NCBI GenBank assembly: GCA_019752635.1
Contig: JAIELX010000007.1
Coordinates: 186,001-250,000, forward strand
Reading direction: 5' to 3'
Origin: Candidatus Obscuribacterales bacterium
GTDB lineage: Bacteria; Cyanobacteriota; Vampirovibrionia; Obscuribacterales; Obscuribacteraceae
Length of the DNA stretch: 64,000 nt
The position numbers were made by a program, and so were the translations under genes. Position 1 is the stretch's first letter. The number at the start of each line of letters is the position of its first letter. Below, one piece after another: positions 7,300 to 17,458 of this stretch. The notes beneath the pieces are model-generated. The model searched no databases, was not told the origin of the DNA, and saw only the letters and a list, made by a program, of their open reading frames with translations.

Positions 7300-9219
7300 T
7301 TATGAGTCTTTCGGTGCATCAAACACCTGGTGCAATGTTCCGCCGCCGGTAGAAGGACTACCGATATTCACAACGTGCACTCCCAAATTTGTTTCCAGCT
7401 CTCTGGCGTAACGAGCAGCATTCTGCGGCTCCGACCCCGTGCCAATAAAGATCTTCTTGAACGGATGCGCTCGCTTAAGCTGAATCAATCCATCGATCAT
7501 TGTCTCAGGCATCACTTTTACGGTCAAAATAATGTCGCGATCTGCAAAATCTGGCACAACTTGCTGCGATACAACGCGCTGAAGCAACTCGTACATAACA
7601 CCGCGGCGAGCGCTTTCTTCCTCGGCGTGGAAAAAGATCACTTCTTTCGGACCGGGATCTTCTCGGTCCAATAGACGAAGCAACATTGAAGCGAGATTTC
7701 TCGCCTTGGCCCCCCCTGTACAGAGAACGTAGGTCGGCAGGTCATCAGGCAGCTCCGTAACGGATTTGAACTTACCAAGCCCCAGTCGCAAATCAGCCAG
7801 TTCACTCAATCGTGACTCAAGAACGCCAAGCCGATAGAAACTCATTCCCAGCAAAATAAAAGTAAATATCTGAACTGCCAGAGCGCGCGCATTATGAGCG
7901 GTGATTACCAAAACCACCTGCGCAAACAGAAGTACGGTAAAACCAATTAGCGGCGGCACCGGCAGGATCAAACCACCTAAATGAAGCACCCAGCGTGTTC
8001 GATACGGCGAACGGGCCACCTTCAATGGCATCTTGACGCGTAATAACATGACACCGAGACAAAAACTCATCATGACAGCAAGGAAAGCCATTCCATAAAC
8101 TTGTCCAAGGTTCTCGACTTGTCCAGGGAGCACTATGATCATCAAAATAGTGATAACCATAAACACTAACACCACATAGGGATAGCCTTGAAACATCGGT
8201 ACTTTATGCGCCCAGCGGCGCAAAAATATGCCGGGCAGGTTCCCCTGCTTGGCCATCGTAGTGCACAATCCGATGCAGCCCACATAAGCCGTATTAACAG
8301 CAGCAAAGAGAGTGAGCGCAGCATCCACCACCAGCAACATCAGCAGCGGCGTTCCACCTTCCACATATGCTAAGCCTGAAAGCAGACTGTTGGAATAGAG
8401 CTTCAACTGTGCATCATCCAACAAAATCATGCATAAGTAGGACGTTACTGGAGCGGTAATTGCCACCAGTATCACAACGGCTAGATAGACCTGCTTCAGA
8501 GTTTTCCACGTCGGCGACTTCAGTTGTTCAACAATCTGCGCAGCTGATTCAAAGCCGGTAATACCAAGAAATGCTGCTGCAAATCCCTGCAACAACATGA
8601 TCGGTGAGATCGTGTCAAGTCCCTGAAATACTCTGCCGAAGTCAGCATGTTTTTGAAAGGCCAGCACGATACCGTAAGCGTCCATGCCAAGTAATAACGA
8701 AAAGTGGAAAAACGCGATAGCGAAAACAATGACAGCTGGCTCTTTGATTCCTACTATGTTCAGGTAGCCGAACACAACAACAGGAATGATTGAAACAGCC
8801 ACGACACTGGCGACGGGCCAGTTAAGCAAGTTGTCAAACGAGTCAATATAAAATGCGCCGGACAAAGCGCTCACAGCAGCGGTAGCAAGGTAGGAGAGAA
8901 TGGTCAACGCCCCCACAACCATCGCCACACGTCGGCCGACGGTTTGCAGAACCATCATGTACGCGCCGCCGTTAAACGGGCTGGCAGCGCAGCCCTCTTC
9001 GTAAGTGGCTTTGAAAAACCACATCAAGAGACAGACGACAAGAATAACTAGCGGCGCGGCAAAGCCAACCATGGGCCTGATTACACCGGTGCTGTAAAAA
9101 ACGGACGTGCCAATATCCGCGCCCACGATACCGGCGGCCAGCCACCAAGAAAGTAACCCGTCGCCGTGCCCCCCGGAACCTGACGGGGAACTGACGGTTT
9201 GTTTTTCGATATTGCTCAC
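7300..9219 (-). CDS. APC-family permease with C-terminal soluble domain
   Basis: A 639-residue membrane protein. The first helix carries GIVGADIGTSVFYSTG, an APC unwound-helix motif. About twelve transmembrane segments fill residues 20-460, followed by a soluble domain of about 160 residues (TYVLCTGGAKARNLASMLLRLL, VIFFHAEEESARRG, KKIFIGTGSEPQN) with the alternating pattern of a universal-stress-like nucleotide-binding domain. The substrate is not assignable. It is the same length as the permease at 823-2742 but with little sequence resemblance. The start is GTG at 9219. Confidence 0.82.
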   Translation of the reverse strand: MSNIEKQTVSSPSGSGGHGDGLLSWWLAAGIVGADIGTSVFYSTGVIRPMVGFAAPLVILVVCLLMWFFKATYEEGCAASPFNGGAYMMVLQTVGRRVAMVVGALTILSYLATAAVSALSGAFYIDSFDNLLNWPVASVVAVSIIPVVVFGYLNIVGIKEPAVIVFAIAFFHFSLLLGMDAYGIVLAFQKHADFGRVFQGLDTISPIMLLQGFAAAFLGITGFESAAQIVEQLKSPTWKTLKQVYLAVVILVAITAPVTSYLCMILLDDAQLKLYSNSLLSGLAYVEGGTPLLMLLVVDAALTLFAAVNTAYVGCIGLCTTMAKQGNLPGIFLRRWAHKVPMFQGYPYVVLVFMVITILMIIVLPGQVENLGQVYGMAFLAVMMSFCLGVMLLRVKMPLKVARSPYRTRWVLHLGGLILPVPPLIGFTVLLFAQVVLVITAHNARALAVQIFTFILLGMSFYRLGVLESRLSELADLRLGLGKFKSVTELPDDLPTYVLCTGGAKARNLASMLLRLLDREDPGPKEVIFFHAEEESARRGVMYELLQRVVSQQVVPDFADRDIILTVKVMPETMIDGLIQLKRAHPFKKIFIGTGSEPQNAARYARELETNLGVHVVNIGSPSTGGGTLHQVFDAPKDS

Positions 9220-9323
9220 GGATATATCCCGACAACGGCGTTATGTTCACGCAACCCTTTGCGGAGCGTTGAGAATTATACATCTCACAGTTAAACTGAG
9301 ATGTTCAATGAGGATGTCATCTG

Positions 9324-10532
9324 GTGAACGATGCAAATATGAAATGGGCATCGGCTTTAAGTCATTCGGCTGAAACGGCTGAACCAAGTCTGGAGAAGCT
9401 TTTTGCCGATTGTTGCGAAGAGCTGAACAAGAAGCTACAACAGCCACCCGATCTGGCGATTGTCTTTGTAGCTTCACAGTTCGCCCATCACTTTCACGAA
9501 ATACCGGCTCATGCCAGAGAGTATCTCCACGCCCGGACCCTGATAGGCTGCTCTGCCGGAGGACTGATCGGCGGCGGCGAGGAGATTGAACAGCAGCCCG
9601 GTATTGCTATCACGGCGGCAGTCTTGCCGGGCGTGGAGATAAAACCTTTTCATGTGCAAGATGAAGACTTACCGGATTTGGACGCTGGACAAACAATGTG
9701 GGAAGAAATTGTCGGTGTCGAAAACGCCCAGAACCCATCTTTTATCTTGCTGCCGGATCCATTTTCCTTTCGCGTCGACATTTTGGCTCAAGGACTGGAT
9801 TTTGCATTTCCTGCCAGCCCCAAAGTAGGAGGACTGGCTAGCGGTGCCAACCGAGTAGGCATGAACGCTCTTTTTCTCGACAATCGCGTTTATCGACAAG
9901 GTGCTGTCGGTGTAGCGCTGTCGGGAAATCTTCAAGTTGACACCATCGTCGCACAAGGTTGCAGGCCAGTTGGATGTCCGCTAACCGTGACAAAATGTGA
10001 CCGCAATTTTCTCTTTGAGCTGGACGGAAAGACCGCAGTACAAGCCTTGTACGAAGTGCTCGAATCGTTGCAGGAAAGAGAGCAGAAGCTCGCACAACAT
10101 TCGCTGTTACTTGGTGTCGTGATGAACGAATTTCAAGAAGTGTTTCAGCCCGGCGATTTTCTGATTCGCAATATTCTCGGTCTAGAACCTAATACCGGTG
10201 CGCTTCTAGTCGGCGAGTCGCTCTTACCCGGACGCACAATTCAGTTTCATGTTCGCGATGCTGATACTTCTTCGGAAGACTTGCGATCGCTACTCAAGAA
10301 ATACAAGGATGCCAATCAAGATCCTGTCTCGGGAGCCCTGATCTTTTCGTGTCTTGGCCGCGGTCGCCATCTATATGGGATACCGAATCACGACAGTACT
10401 TGCTTTCAGGAATACCTCGGCAGCGCCGTGCCGTTGACAGGTTTTTTCTGTAGCGGCGAAATCGGTCCGGTCGGAGGCACCACTTTCCTGCACGGATACA
10501 CATCGTCCTTCGGATTGATTCGTCCCAAATAG
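9324..10532 (+). CDS. FIST-domain sensor protein
   Basis: A 402-residue soluble protein with FIST_N (about 40-235; LIGCSAGGLIGGGEE, GGLASGANRVG, GAVGVALSG) and FIST_C (about 250-395; GDFLIRNILGLEPNTGALLVGE, GALIFSCLGRGRHLYG, GFFCSGEIGPVGG). FIST modules are predicted small-ligand sensors in signalling proteins and also occur alone. No kinase or cyclase domain is attached. The start is GTG at 9324 with GAGGA upstream; an ATG five codons later is an alternative. It is divergent from the APC permease and convergent with fumC, with only three bases between the stops. Confidence 0.88.
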   Translation: MNDANMKWASALSHSAETAEPSLEKLFADCCEELNKKLQQPPDLAIVFVASQFAHHFHEIPAHAREYLHARTLIGCSAGGLIGGGEEIEQQPGIAITAAVLPGVEIKPFHVQDEDLPDLDAGQTMWEEIVGVENAQNPSFILLPDPFSFRVDILAQGLDFAFPASPKVGGLASGANRVGMNALFLDNRVYRQGAVGVALSGNLQVDTIVAQGCRPVGCPLTVTKCDRNFLFELDGKTAVQALYEVLESLQEREQKLAQHSLLLGVVMNEFQEVFQPGDFLIRNILGLEPNTGALLVGESLLPGRTIQFHVRDADTSSEDLRSLLKKYKDANQDPVSGALIFSCLGRGRHLYGIPNHDSTCFQEYLGSAVPLTGFFCSGEIGPVGGTTFLHGYTSSFGLIRPK

Positions 10533-10535
10533 GCG

Positions 10536-11933
<1,398 letters not shown>

Positions 11934-12182
11934 CATCCGCTCCTTGTTCCAATAATGTAATGCGTGCATGCAGAGCTAAGGCATTGTATCGTCAAAATTC
12001 AAATTTCATCCAGCCACCCTTGAAGACCGCAGCAGTCTTCAAGAGGATGACGCCAGCAGGTTTGATTCGTTATCCAAATAATGGAACCTGTACTTACTCG
12101 CATCTACATTGTTGAAGCACTCTGGTATCAGAGGATGTTACAAATCCAATCCGCAACAAAGCGCGTCAAAGAGCAGGTCTGA

Positions 12183-12401
12183 CTATTGATCAAGCTGTAC
12201 GTAACGACCAGTCTTCTTCTTACGAGCTTGGCGCTGATACCGCCTGTGAGGCTTCCGCTTGGAAGCTTCCTGCGGTCTCTTTCCTTTGGCGCCTGTAATG
12301 TTCTTATCGGGAGATTGACTACGCCGAGCCTCGCCCGTCTCACCCGTCCCCAAAAACGCGAGAACAAGCAAAAGAGTTACCATTTGCAATCTGTACTTCA
12401 T
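12183..12401 (-). CDS. Small secreted basic protein, paralogue of 5829-6077
   Basis: A 72-residue protein from ATG 12401. It has a signal peptide (MKYRLQMVTLLLVLAFLGTG region) and a very basic mature part (KRKPHRRYQRQARKKKTGRYVQ). The tail and the bases before the start match the protein at 5829-6077. A TTGCAAG tandem box lies 57 bases upstream. Extending the frame upstream to 12464 would run through the leader and hide the signal peptide, so the shorter form is called. Function unknown. Confidence 0.7.
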   Translation of the reverse strand: MKYRLQMVTLLLVLAFLGTGETGEARRSQSPDKNITGAKGKRPQEASKRKPHRRYQRQARKKKTGRYVQLDQ

Positions 12402-12444
12402 TGAAACAAACCTGGACTTGCGGATGGAAGTCGACATACCAATT

Positions 12445-12477
12445 GTTGCACCGCCAACTTGCAAAGGGCTTGCAATT
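12445..12477 (-). promoter_or_regulatory. Tandem TTGCAAG operator-like box D
   Basis: On the minus strand two perfect TTGCAAG half-sites (12469-12475 and 12458-12464, read as CTTGCAA on plus) are 11 bases apart, followed by TTGGCGGTGCAAC. This is one of the two copies with both half-sites perfect. It precedes the small basic secreted-protein gene. Confidence 0.6.
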
Positions 12478-12610
12478 AGGATCGAGGATTCGGAGAACTC
12501 TGCCCAACCTTCCCGGGGAGAAGTCTTTTAATCCATCGTTACCACGACGATTTTCGAAAGCTGCCAGCAAGGTTGGGCAAGAATAATTGAAGGAGTAGCC
12601 TACCGCTCCG

Positions 12611-12895
12611 ATGAGGGTATCAGTGGAACTAAGAGTGATCATTGCGCAGGCACACGAAGCCATAGCCTCAGACCAGCGCGATCAGGCAGAAATGCTTTAC
12701 AAACAAGCAGTAGCGTTAGCGGAAACAAACGGCGAGAACCCTCTTAATTTGTATCTGGTGCTGAATGATTTTTGGGTGTTTTATCGGGAACGAACGAAGA
12801 CCGAAGAAGCAGAAAAAATCGAAATTCGGATTAATGAAGTGAAGAAGGCTCTGTCCCAGCACGGCGGGCATACAGGGAGTTTTTCCCTTAGCTGA
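12611..12895 (+). CDS. Small TPR-like helical protein
   Basis: A 94-residue soluble protein with one clear TPR-like pair of helices (IIAQAHEAIASDQRDQAEMLYKQAVALAE) followed by another helical pair. It has no signal peptide. The start is ATG at 12611; AAGGAG lies rather far upstream (about 15 bases), and an in-frame GTG four codons later is possible. It is convergent with the sensor kinase gene at 12934. Function unknown. Confidence 0.6.
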   Translation: MRVSVELRVIIAQAHEAIASDQRDQAEMLYKQAVALAETNGENPLNLYLVLNDFWVFYRERTKTEEAEKIEIRINEVKKALSQHGGHTGSFSLS

Positions 12896-12933
12896 CCGGT
12901 CGAACCTCATTGCCATTTGCAGAAGGTCAAAAA

Positions 12934-14352
12934 TCAACCGGGAACTTTGACGAAAGTGATTTCGATTCTGGTTCCTCCCTCAGGGCGATCAAGTACGGCA
13001 ACTGATGCGTTGTTTCGTCGTGCTATCTCGCTGACGATGGACAAGCCGAGTCCCGACCCCGGTCCAGTGGTCCCCGGCACACGAAAGAACCGCTCAAATA
13101 TTCGCCCCTTGTCCTCGTCTTTCACTCCAGGTCCATTATCCTCGACGGATAGCACTACGTTGTCTTCCTCGGTAATTCGCACCCACACATTGCCTGGGCT
13201 CGGAGTATATTTGATAGCGTTGTCGAGCAAATTAGCCGTCATTTCTACCAGATCGCCCCTGTCAGCGCGCACTAGCACCGGGCGCTCAGGCAAATCGAAC
13301 TCCATGCAGATTTCGCGTTCCAGCGCCGCAGGAAGCACAATCTCTGCGGCCTCATTGATCACCTCCCCAACGGGAAGCACCTCCAGTGTCCTTGTGGAAG
13401 TTTCTTCCGTTCGCGCCAGACTGAGCAGCTGTCCGACCATTCGCGACACCCGACTCGTCGCCTCCAACATCTGCTCAAGAACTGTCGCCAGCATTGCAGG
13501 ATCAGCATTTTGGAGGCGTTCGGCATACTCTATGTTTGTCTTAAGCGCAGTCACCGGGGTACGCAACTGGTGCGCCGCATTGGCAATGAACGTGCGCTGT
13601 AGTTCAATTTGATGATTCGCGTTTGCAAGCAACTCGTTAAGCGCTCGCATCACAGGAGCTAGCTCTGCTGGCGTCGCCTCGATCTTCACAGGCGACAGAT
13701 CCAGCGTTTGCCGAGCTTTCAGAATTCTTCCCAATTTCACAAGCGGAGCCAAGCCATACGTCACACCGAGCCAAACAGACATGCTGGCCAGGACCACTAG
13801 CACCACTTGTGGAACAATGATGCTCAGAAAAATCTGTTTGAGAAATCGGTCGCGTCCATCAAGCGTTTCCGCCACTTGAACCCAAATCAAATTCGGACTA
13901 GGACTTATTTGTGCTGAAATTCTGTACATGCGAATTCGAATTCCGTCTACCACGGCGTAGCGAAATTTTGGCGTGTTGTCCGAAGTTGTTCGAGGAAGAG
14001 GGAGAACCGAGTCACCCGTTAACCGATGTCCGTAGCTGTCTGCTATCTGGTAAAAGAAGCGGTCGCTTATGCCGGCAGATTCTTTGTGTCGCAAGATATC
14101 CTGAGCAGCTCGCGGCAAGTCAGCCACTACGACGCCATCCTCATTTCGACCCAGTCGGGCTTCTATCGATTCGGCAGAGCGCATTAAAAGCTTATCGTAT
14201 GCATCGTTGGCAAAGTTCTCTGCAAGCCGGTAGGCCACCAGCCCGGACAATGCGCACAAGCTTACGAGCGGGATGAGCAACCACAGAAGTAGCGTTGCCC
14301 TTATCGACGCCTGGTGCGGTGATTCAGAACTTGGTCCTTCAAGACTCGACAA
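12934..14352 (-). CDS. Sensor histidine kinase, TctE/QseC-like (second pair)
   Basis: A 472-residue kinase with the same layout and length as the one at 3014-4432. It has an N-terminal helix (about 20-42), a 2CSK_N-like periplasmic region ending in GDSVLPLPR, a second helix (about 170-192), an H-box NAAHQLRTP, an N-box NLLDNAIKYTP, and G-boxes DNGPGV and GSGLGLSIV. The start is TTG at 14352, overlapping the regulator gene by 14 bases, so the two are translationally coupled. Last gene of a five-gene minus-strand run that includes a zinc-ribbon and a GT20-like protein. Confidence 0.9.
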   Translation of the reverse strand: MSSLEGPSSESPHQASIRATLLLWLLIPLVSLCALSGLVAYRLAENFANDAYDKLLMRSAESIEARLGRNEDGVVVADLPRAAQDILRHKESAGISDRFFYQIADSYGHRLTGDSVLPLPRTTSDNTPKFRYAVVDGIRIRMYRISAQISPSPNLIWVQVAETLDGRDRFLKQIFLSIIVPQVVLVVLASMSVWLGVTYGLAPLVKLGRILKARQTLDLSPVKIEATPAELAPVMRALNELLANANHQIELQRTFIANAAHQLRTPVTALKTNIEYAERLQNADPAMLATVLEQMLEATSRVSRMVGQLLSLARTEETSTRTLEVLPVGEVINEAAEIVLPAALEREICMEFDLPERPVLVRADRGDLVEMTANLLDNAIKYTPSPGNVWVRITEEDNVVLSVEDNGPGVKDEDKGRIFERFFRVPGTTGPGSGLGLSIVSEIARRNNASVAVLDRPEGGTRIEITFVKVPG

Positions 14353-14998
14353 GGAAACCGAGCCCCCTGATAGTCTGCAGTTTTACACCGAATGGCTCAA
14401 GTTTTTTGCGAAGGCGATGAATGACAATATCGATCGCATTGAAAGTAATCTCTTCTTCCCAGTCGCTCAGTAACGAAGCGATTTTCTGCTTACTAACCAA
14501 CGTGCCCATGTTGTTGAGTAAGATCTGGAGCACCGACAGCTCTCGTGGAGACAGTTCAATAACCTCGTCCGCGTGCCTCAAAATGCGCCCCACAGTATCA
14601 AAAGAGAGACTGCCGACTTCAATAATTGTGGAATTCTTGTGGTTAATTCGAAGTATTGCTCTTATGCGCGCTTCCAGCTCTCCCAAATGGAAGGGCTTAG
14701 TCACATAGTCACTCGCGCCGGAGTCCAGACCGGCTATCCTATTTTCATAACCGTCTCGAGCAGTAAGAATCAAAGCAGGGGTGGCAACTTTACGTCTACG
14801 AATAGCCCTCAAGAACTGCAACCCATCTTGTCCTGGAAGCCCGAGATCAAGAATGATCAAGTCGAACAGTTCGGTGCTCGCCATAGTTTCAGCGTGAGTG
14901 CCGTCTGCCGCACGCTCAACTACATAGCCGGTGCCCCTAAGCGCTCGTGCAAGGGCCTCAGCTACCAGATCATCGTCCTCAACTAGAAGGATCTTCAA
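14339..14998 (-). CDS. OmpR-family response regulator (second pair)
   Basis: A 219-residue regulator. The receiver has EDD, Asp in LIILDLGLPG, LTARD and YVTKPFH. The DNA-binding wing-helix begins at LSPRELSVLQILL and ends RGLGFLVES. It is a paralogue of the regulator at 4429-5100 and similarly paired. Its gene begins 20 bases after the zinc-ribbon gene, so it is probably read from the upstream promoter of that run. It is one of two candidates for the factor that binds the TTGCAAG boxes. Confidence 0.93.
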   Translation of the reverse strand: MKILLVEDDDLVAEALARALRGTGYVVERAADGTHAETMASTELFDLIILDLGLPGQDGLQFLRAIRRRKVATPALILTARDGYENRIAGLDSGASDYVTKPFHLGELEARIRAILRINHKNSTIIEVGSLSFDTVGRILRHADEVIELSPRELSVLQILLNNMGTLVSKQKIASLLSDWEEEITFNAIDIVIHRLRKKLEPFGVKLQTIRGLGFLVES

Positions 14999-15018
14999 AT
15001 GAACTTCCTACTCCTGAA

Positions 15019-15225
15019 CTAGTCTCCCGCAGCGAAATCCACCAATTCCAGGTATTGCGCTCTCTCTTCATCTTCCTCTAGATGGAGAATGACTAAATTA
15101 CTGCGATCAGCCGAGAAGCAGTATGGGCAATGCTTAGCGGAATCTGTTGCACGGAAGCACTCCTGGCACTCCTGGCACTGATAGATTACATGCAGGTCTA
15201 CCCGCTTCAATTTCCTGGCAAACAT
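15019..15225 (-). CDS. Small zinc-ribbon protein
   Basis: A 68-residue protein from ATG 15225, which has AAGGAG eight bases upstream. The metal-site pattern is C-Q-E-C-Q-E-C followed 12 residues later by C-P-Y-C, as in zinc ribbons that bind nucleic acid or protein. The C-terminus is acidic (HLEEDEERAQYLELVDFAAGD). It lies between the GT20-like gene and the regulator/kinase pair with short gaps (47 and 20 bases), which suggests a shared transcript. Role unknown. Confidence 0.75.
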   Translation of the reverse strand: MFARKLKRVDLHVIYQCQECQECFRATDSAKHCPYCFSADRSNLVILHLEEDEERAQYLELVDFAAGD

Positions 15226-15272
15226 TATAGTATCTCCTTTATTGTGTGTGTGTGACCACAACAAACTCGCCA

Positions 15273-16061
15273 TCACGCACACGTCGTAAGTCCGGTAGCA
15301 GAGCCGTACGGACGCCACCACTTTTCCACGGACTCAGCCCTAAGTCCGCTCATTCTTTCCTGGGCTTCCATTGAGAGAACACAGAACCGGCCATCAGCCA
15401 CCAGAGCATCTCCGACCGGCTGATCGTTCTCAGAGTGAACGACTATCAGATCAACTAGCCGTCCACCACTTTTGTGACGGAAACTCGTTTCGGTCATTGG
15501 GCTATACTCGGGAAGGAACTCCGCAACAAAGCGTTGAAAATTGTGCAAATGCGCCTTCACCATAAAGCCTATTGTCATGCTGCTTAGCATACCTCTGGCA
15601 ATCTCGCGAACGTGCTCAACCGTGTCTTCGGGAAAAGTTTCGGGCCAGGGCAGCTGCCACAGATACAGGGACCCGAAGACCATATCAGCAGTCAAATAGC
15701 TCGGCAAAAGGGCGAACTGAAAATCGTTTATCAACGGGGCGCGCAAGTCCGGTCCCCAGTTGAAATAAGCTGCTACGGTGAGGTTCAGCGACCGGTAACA
15801 ATTGTGCGCAGTCTCGTTATATACAGCCACTTCACCGACACCATGCATCAATGGCCAAATGAAATTACGGCAATAGTCATAGTGCCCGGTCACTATAGCC
15901 GGGGGAAGAGCACTAATGTTCTGCAGCGAATATGGCGAGCTTCTCACCAGGAAGGTACTTTCGATATGCCACCACTGAGATTCAGCGCAGCACTCAACCT
16001 CCGTGACGACGGAGCAAATGCATTGCGTTTTTGCTCGCCCCGCATAGGTAACAACTTGCAC
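15273..16061 (-). CDS. GT20-like (trehalose-6-phosphate synthase) half-protein, probably non-catalytic
   Basis: A 262-residue protein that resembles the N-terminal Rossmann half of OtsA. NFIWPLMHG matches the xxWPLFHY segment, CYRSLNLTVAAYF matches YxxVNxxFA, INDFQFALLP stands where OtsA has IHDYHLLLLP, LPWPETFP matches the IPFPxxE segment, and SMTIGFMVKAHLHNFQRF matches LLGFxTxxxxxxFL. The donor-binding C-terminal half is absent and the HDYH residues are changed, so synthase activity is unlikely. The start is GTG at 16061 after AGGAGA. It is 15 bases downstream of an unknown gene and in a run with a zinc ribbon and a two-component pair. A sensory or scaffolding role is my inference. Confidence 0.6.
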   Translation of the reverse strand: MQVVTYAGRAKTQCICSVVTEVECCAESQWWHIESTFLVRSSPYSLQNISALPPAIVTGHYDYCRNFIWPLMHGVGEVAVYNETAHNCYRSLNLTVAAYFNWGPDLRAPLINDFQFALLPSYLTADMVFGSLYLWQLPWPETFPEDTVEHVREIARGMLSSMTIGFMVKAHLHNFQRFVAEFLPEYSPMTETSFRHKSGGRLVDLIVVHSENDQPVGDALVADGRFCVLSMEAQERMSGLRAESVEKWWRPYGSATGLTTCA

Positions 16062-16076
16062 AATTCTTTCTCCTGA

Positions 16077-16442
16077 TTATGCAGTCTCGGAATAATCAAA
16101 GGCGTACAAATGAGACAAGGCCCGATGCTCCCGCAGCGTTTCCTCCGGAATCAAACGGGCAAAGTGTTCGGCAAGTCCCAGCGACACAGGTTCTTCATAG
16201 ACGCCTCGATTTTCACCGCAGAAAAGGCGTGTGCGGGTCGAGTCCATAACCAGGAAGTTCAATCGTCCATCCTCGAATGCCTCCAGCAGCGAAGCGCTGA
16301 ACCGCTGAGGATCGCGCAAATTCATCGGCAACGTGTTTCCACAGCGCAACTTCTCTTTCACCATGCTGAGTGCACGGCGCGCCGATGAAGCATTCTGCGT
16401 CATCACAAGTGCCCCCATGGCTACAAGATATCGATTTTCCAT
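16077..16442 (-). CDS. Hypothetical protein, first gene of the GT20-like/two-component run
   Basis: A 121-residue soluble protein starting MENRYLVAMGALVMTQN at ATG 16442, with AGAGG at suitable spacing. I recognise no domain. It has alternating helix/strand character (RRALSMVKEKLRCGNTLPMNL, SLLEAFEDGRLNFLVMDSTRTRLF). Its stop is 15 bases before the GT20-like start, so it probably heads the five-gene unit 16442-12934. An upstream extension to 16466 is open but lacks a ribosome site. Confidence 0.68.
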   Translation of the reverse strand: MENRYLVAMGALVMTQNASSARRALSMVKEKLRCGNTLPMNLRDPQRFSASLLEAFEDGRLNFLVMDSTRTRLFCGENRGVYEEPVSLGLAEHFARLIPEETLREHRALSHLYAFDYSETA

Positions 16443-16825
16443 CTTTCGTCCTCTGCAAGCTGCCAAACTACAATTTCAATGTATCAAGACAACTCTTTCG
16501 ACTTCTTTTCAGCGAACCTTTCGCCCCCTTAAAGCAGCAACTGAATAGCGTCGTACGCACAACCAGGAAGCACTGGTTTTCTGCAGGGTAACGCTGCCGG
16601 GCGTCGGCTACGGTAAAGAAAACTACTGACTGGTCAAGCTTCTGACTGCCGGTCCCGCAATCACTTGCGAATACCTGGCTGAATGAACGCCTGATCAACG
16701 GAAACCCGCCGCAAGCCTTTTGCAAGGTTAGCAGTGAGACCATATGCTGGAAGATTTTCTGGTTTGAACAGTTCGTTGTCTTCTTCCAAAATGACGACAA
16801 ACATGTCTTTGTTAACGGAGATCAA
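16443..16825. other. Divergent intergenic region with TTGCAAG box C
   Basis: A 383-base stretch between the divergent unit starting at 16442 and the decayed lipoprotein copy at 16826. It carries the tandem box at 16708-16738 and, after it, about 60 bases closely similar to the leader at 700-790 (CATATG, GATTTTCTGGTTT, ACAGTTCGTT in the same order). The part near 16443-16700 must hold the promoter of the minus-strand run. No other element was seen. Confidence 0.5.
16708..16738 (+). promoter_or_regulatory. Tandem TTGCAAG operator-like box C
   Basis: On the plus strand CCGCAAG (16709-16715) and TTGCAAG (16720-16726) are 11 bases apart, followed by GTTAGCAGTGAGAC and a CATATG 14 bases after the second half-site, as in box A. 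It drives what is now a broken copy of the small lipoprotein gene. Confidence 0.52.
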
Positions 16826-17027
16826 ATGATTAACAGGTTGCGGACAAGAAGAGACGTCGACACGTACTGCTCCTGCCAGCGAAGAGACAACAACAGATCA
16901 AAGCACTACAACTGCGGAGGCTGGCACCGCCAACGATGGTCTCCCTCCGCCGCAGGAAGCGACTCCGGAAGAGAAGAAACCCGAAGAAGCGAAGAAGTCT
17001 ACGAAACACAATAAGAAAAAACAGTAA
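16826..17027 (+). pseudogene. Frameshifted duplicate of the small lipoprotein gene at 105-359
   Basis: From ATG 16826 the first nine bases match the lipoprotein start (Met-Ile-Asn). A 47-base deletion relative to the gene at 105-359 then removes the signal-peptide core and shifts the frame. From 16836 another frame restores the rest: GCGQEETS, a Thr/Ala-rich middle, and the tail EEKKPEEAKKSTKHNKKKQ ending TAA at 17025-17027. The tail, 3' untranslated region and terminator are all conserved with the intact gene. Translation from the ATG would give an unrelated 62-residue product, so I call it a pseudogene. Confidence 0.72.
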
Positions 17028-17043
17028 TTTTATCCACCACCTC

Positions 17044-17083
17044 CGCCCCCTCACTAGATTCGTCTCCGGTGAGGGGGCGTTTT
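17044..17083 (+). terminator. Rho-independent terminator, duplicate of the one at 44-86
   Basis: A perfect 11-bp stem (17044-17054 with 17069-17079) and 14-nt loop followed by TTTT. Stem and loop sequences are the same as those after the intact lipoprotein gene at the left edge, in inverted orientation. Confidence 0.88.
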
Positions 17084-17458
17084 CCTGGCCGCCATGTTTC
17101 TTAGAAAGGCATTCGCAAGATAGACCCGATAGACTCAATTCAGCAGGATGTGCGACTTGCAAACTATTGTCGCCGAGCATCGCGTAGAAGGAGTTCGTAG
17201 AAGCCAGTTGGTGGCACAAAACGGCAATCTATGCGCACGGCAATGGTCCAATAAGACGATATGAAATCTGAACCGGCACCGATTTCTTTTTTTGTACCGG
17301 AAGGTCCTGACTGAATATTTTTCTGGACCTTTCAAACGTTCTTGCAGTTGAAATCCTGTGGCGCAAACGTCGAGCTGGCACGGCTATTACCAGAACATCC
17401 AGCAAGTTGAACGGAAGTAGTGTTCCAACCTTTTCTATTTGGACGACGGAACGAGATA
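17084..17458. other. Intergenic region upstream of glycosyltransferase-like gene
   Basis: A 375-base region without a credible gene. It contains a short inverted repeat AAGGTCC (17301-17307) and GGACCTT (17325-17331) with a T-rich loop. It also contains the promoter region of the gene at 17459. No TTGCAAG tandem is present, only a single CTTGCAA near 17157. Confidence 0.3.
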
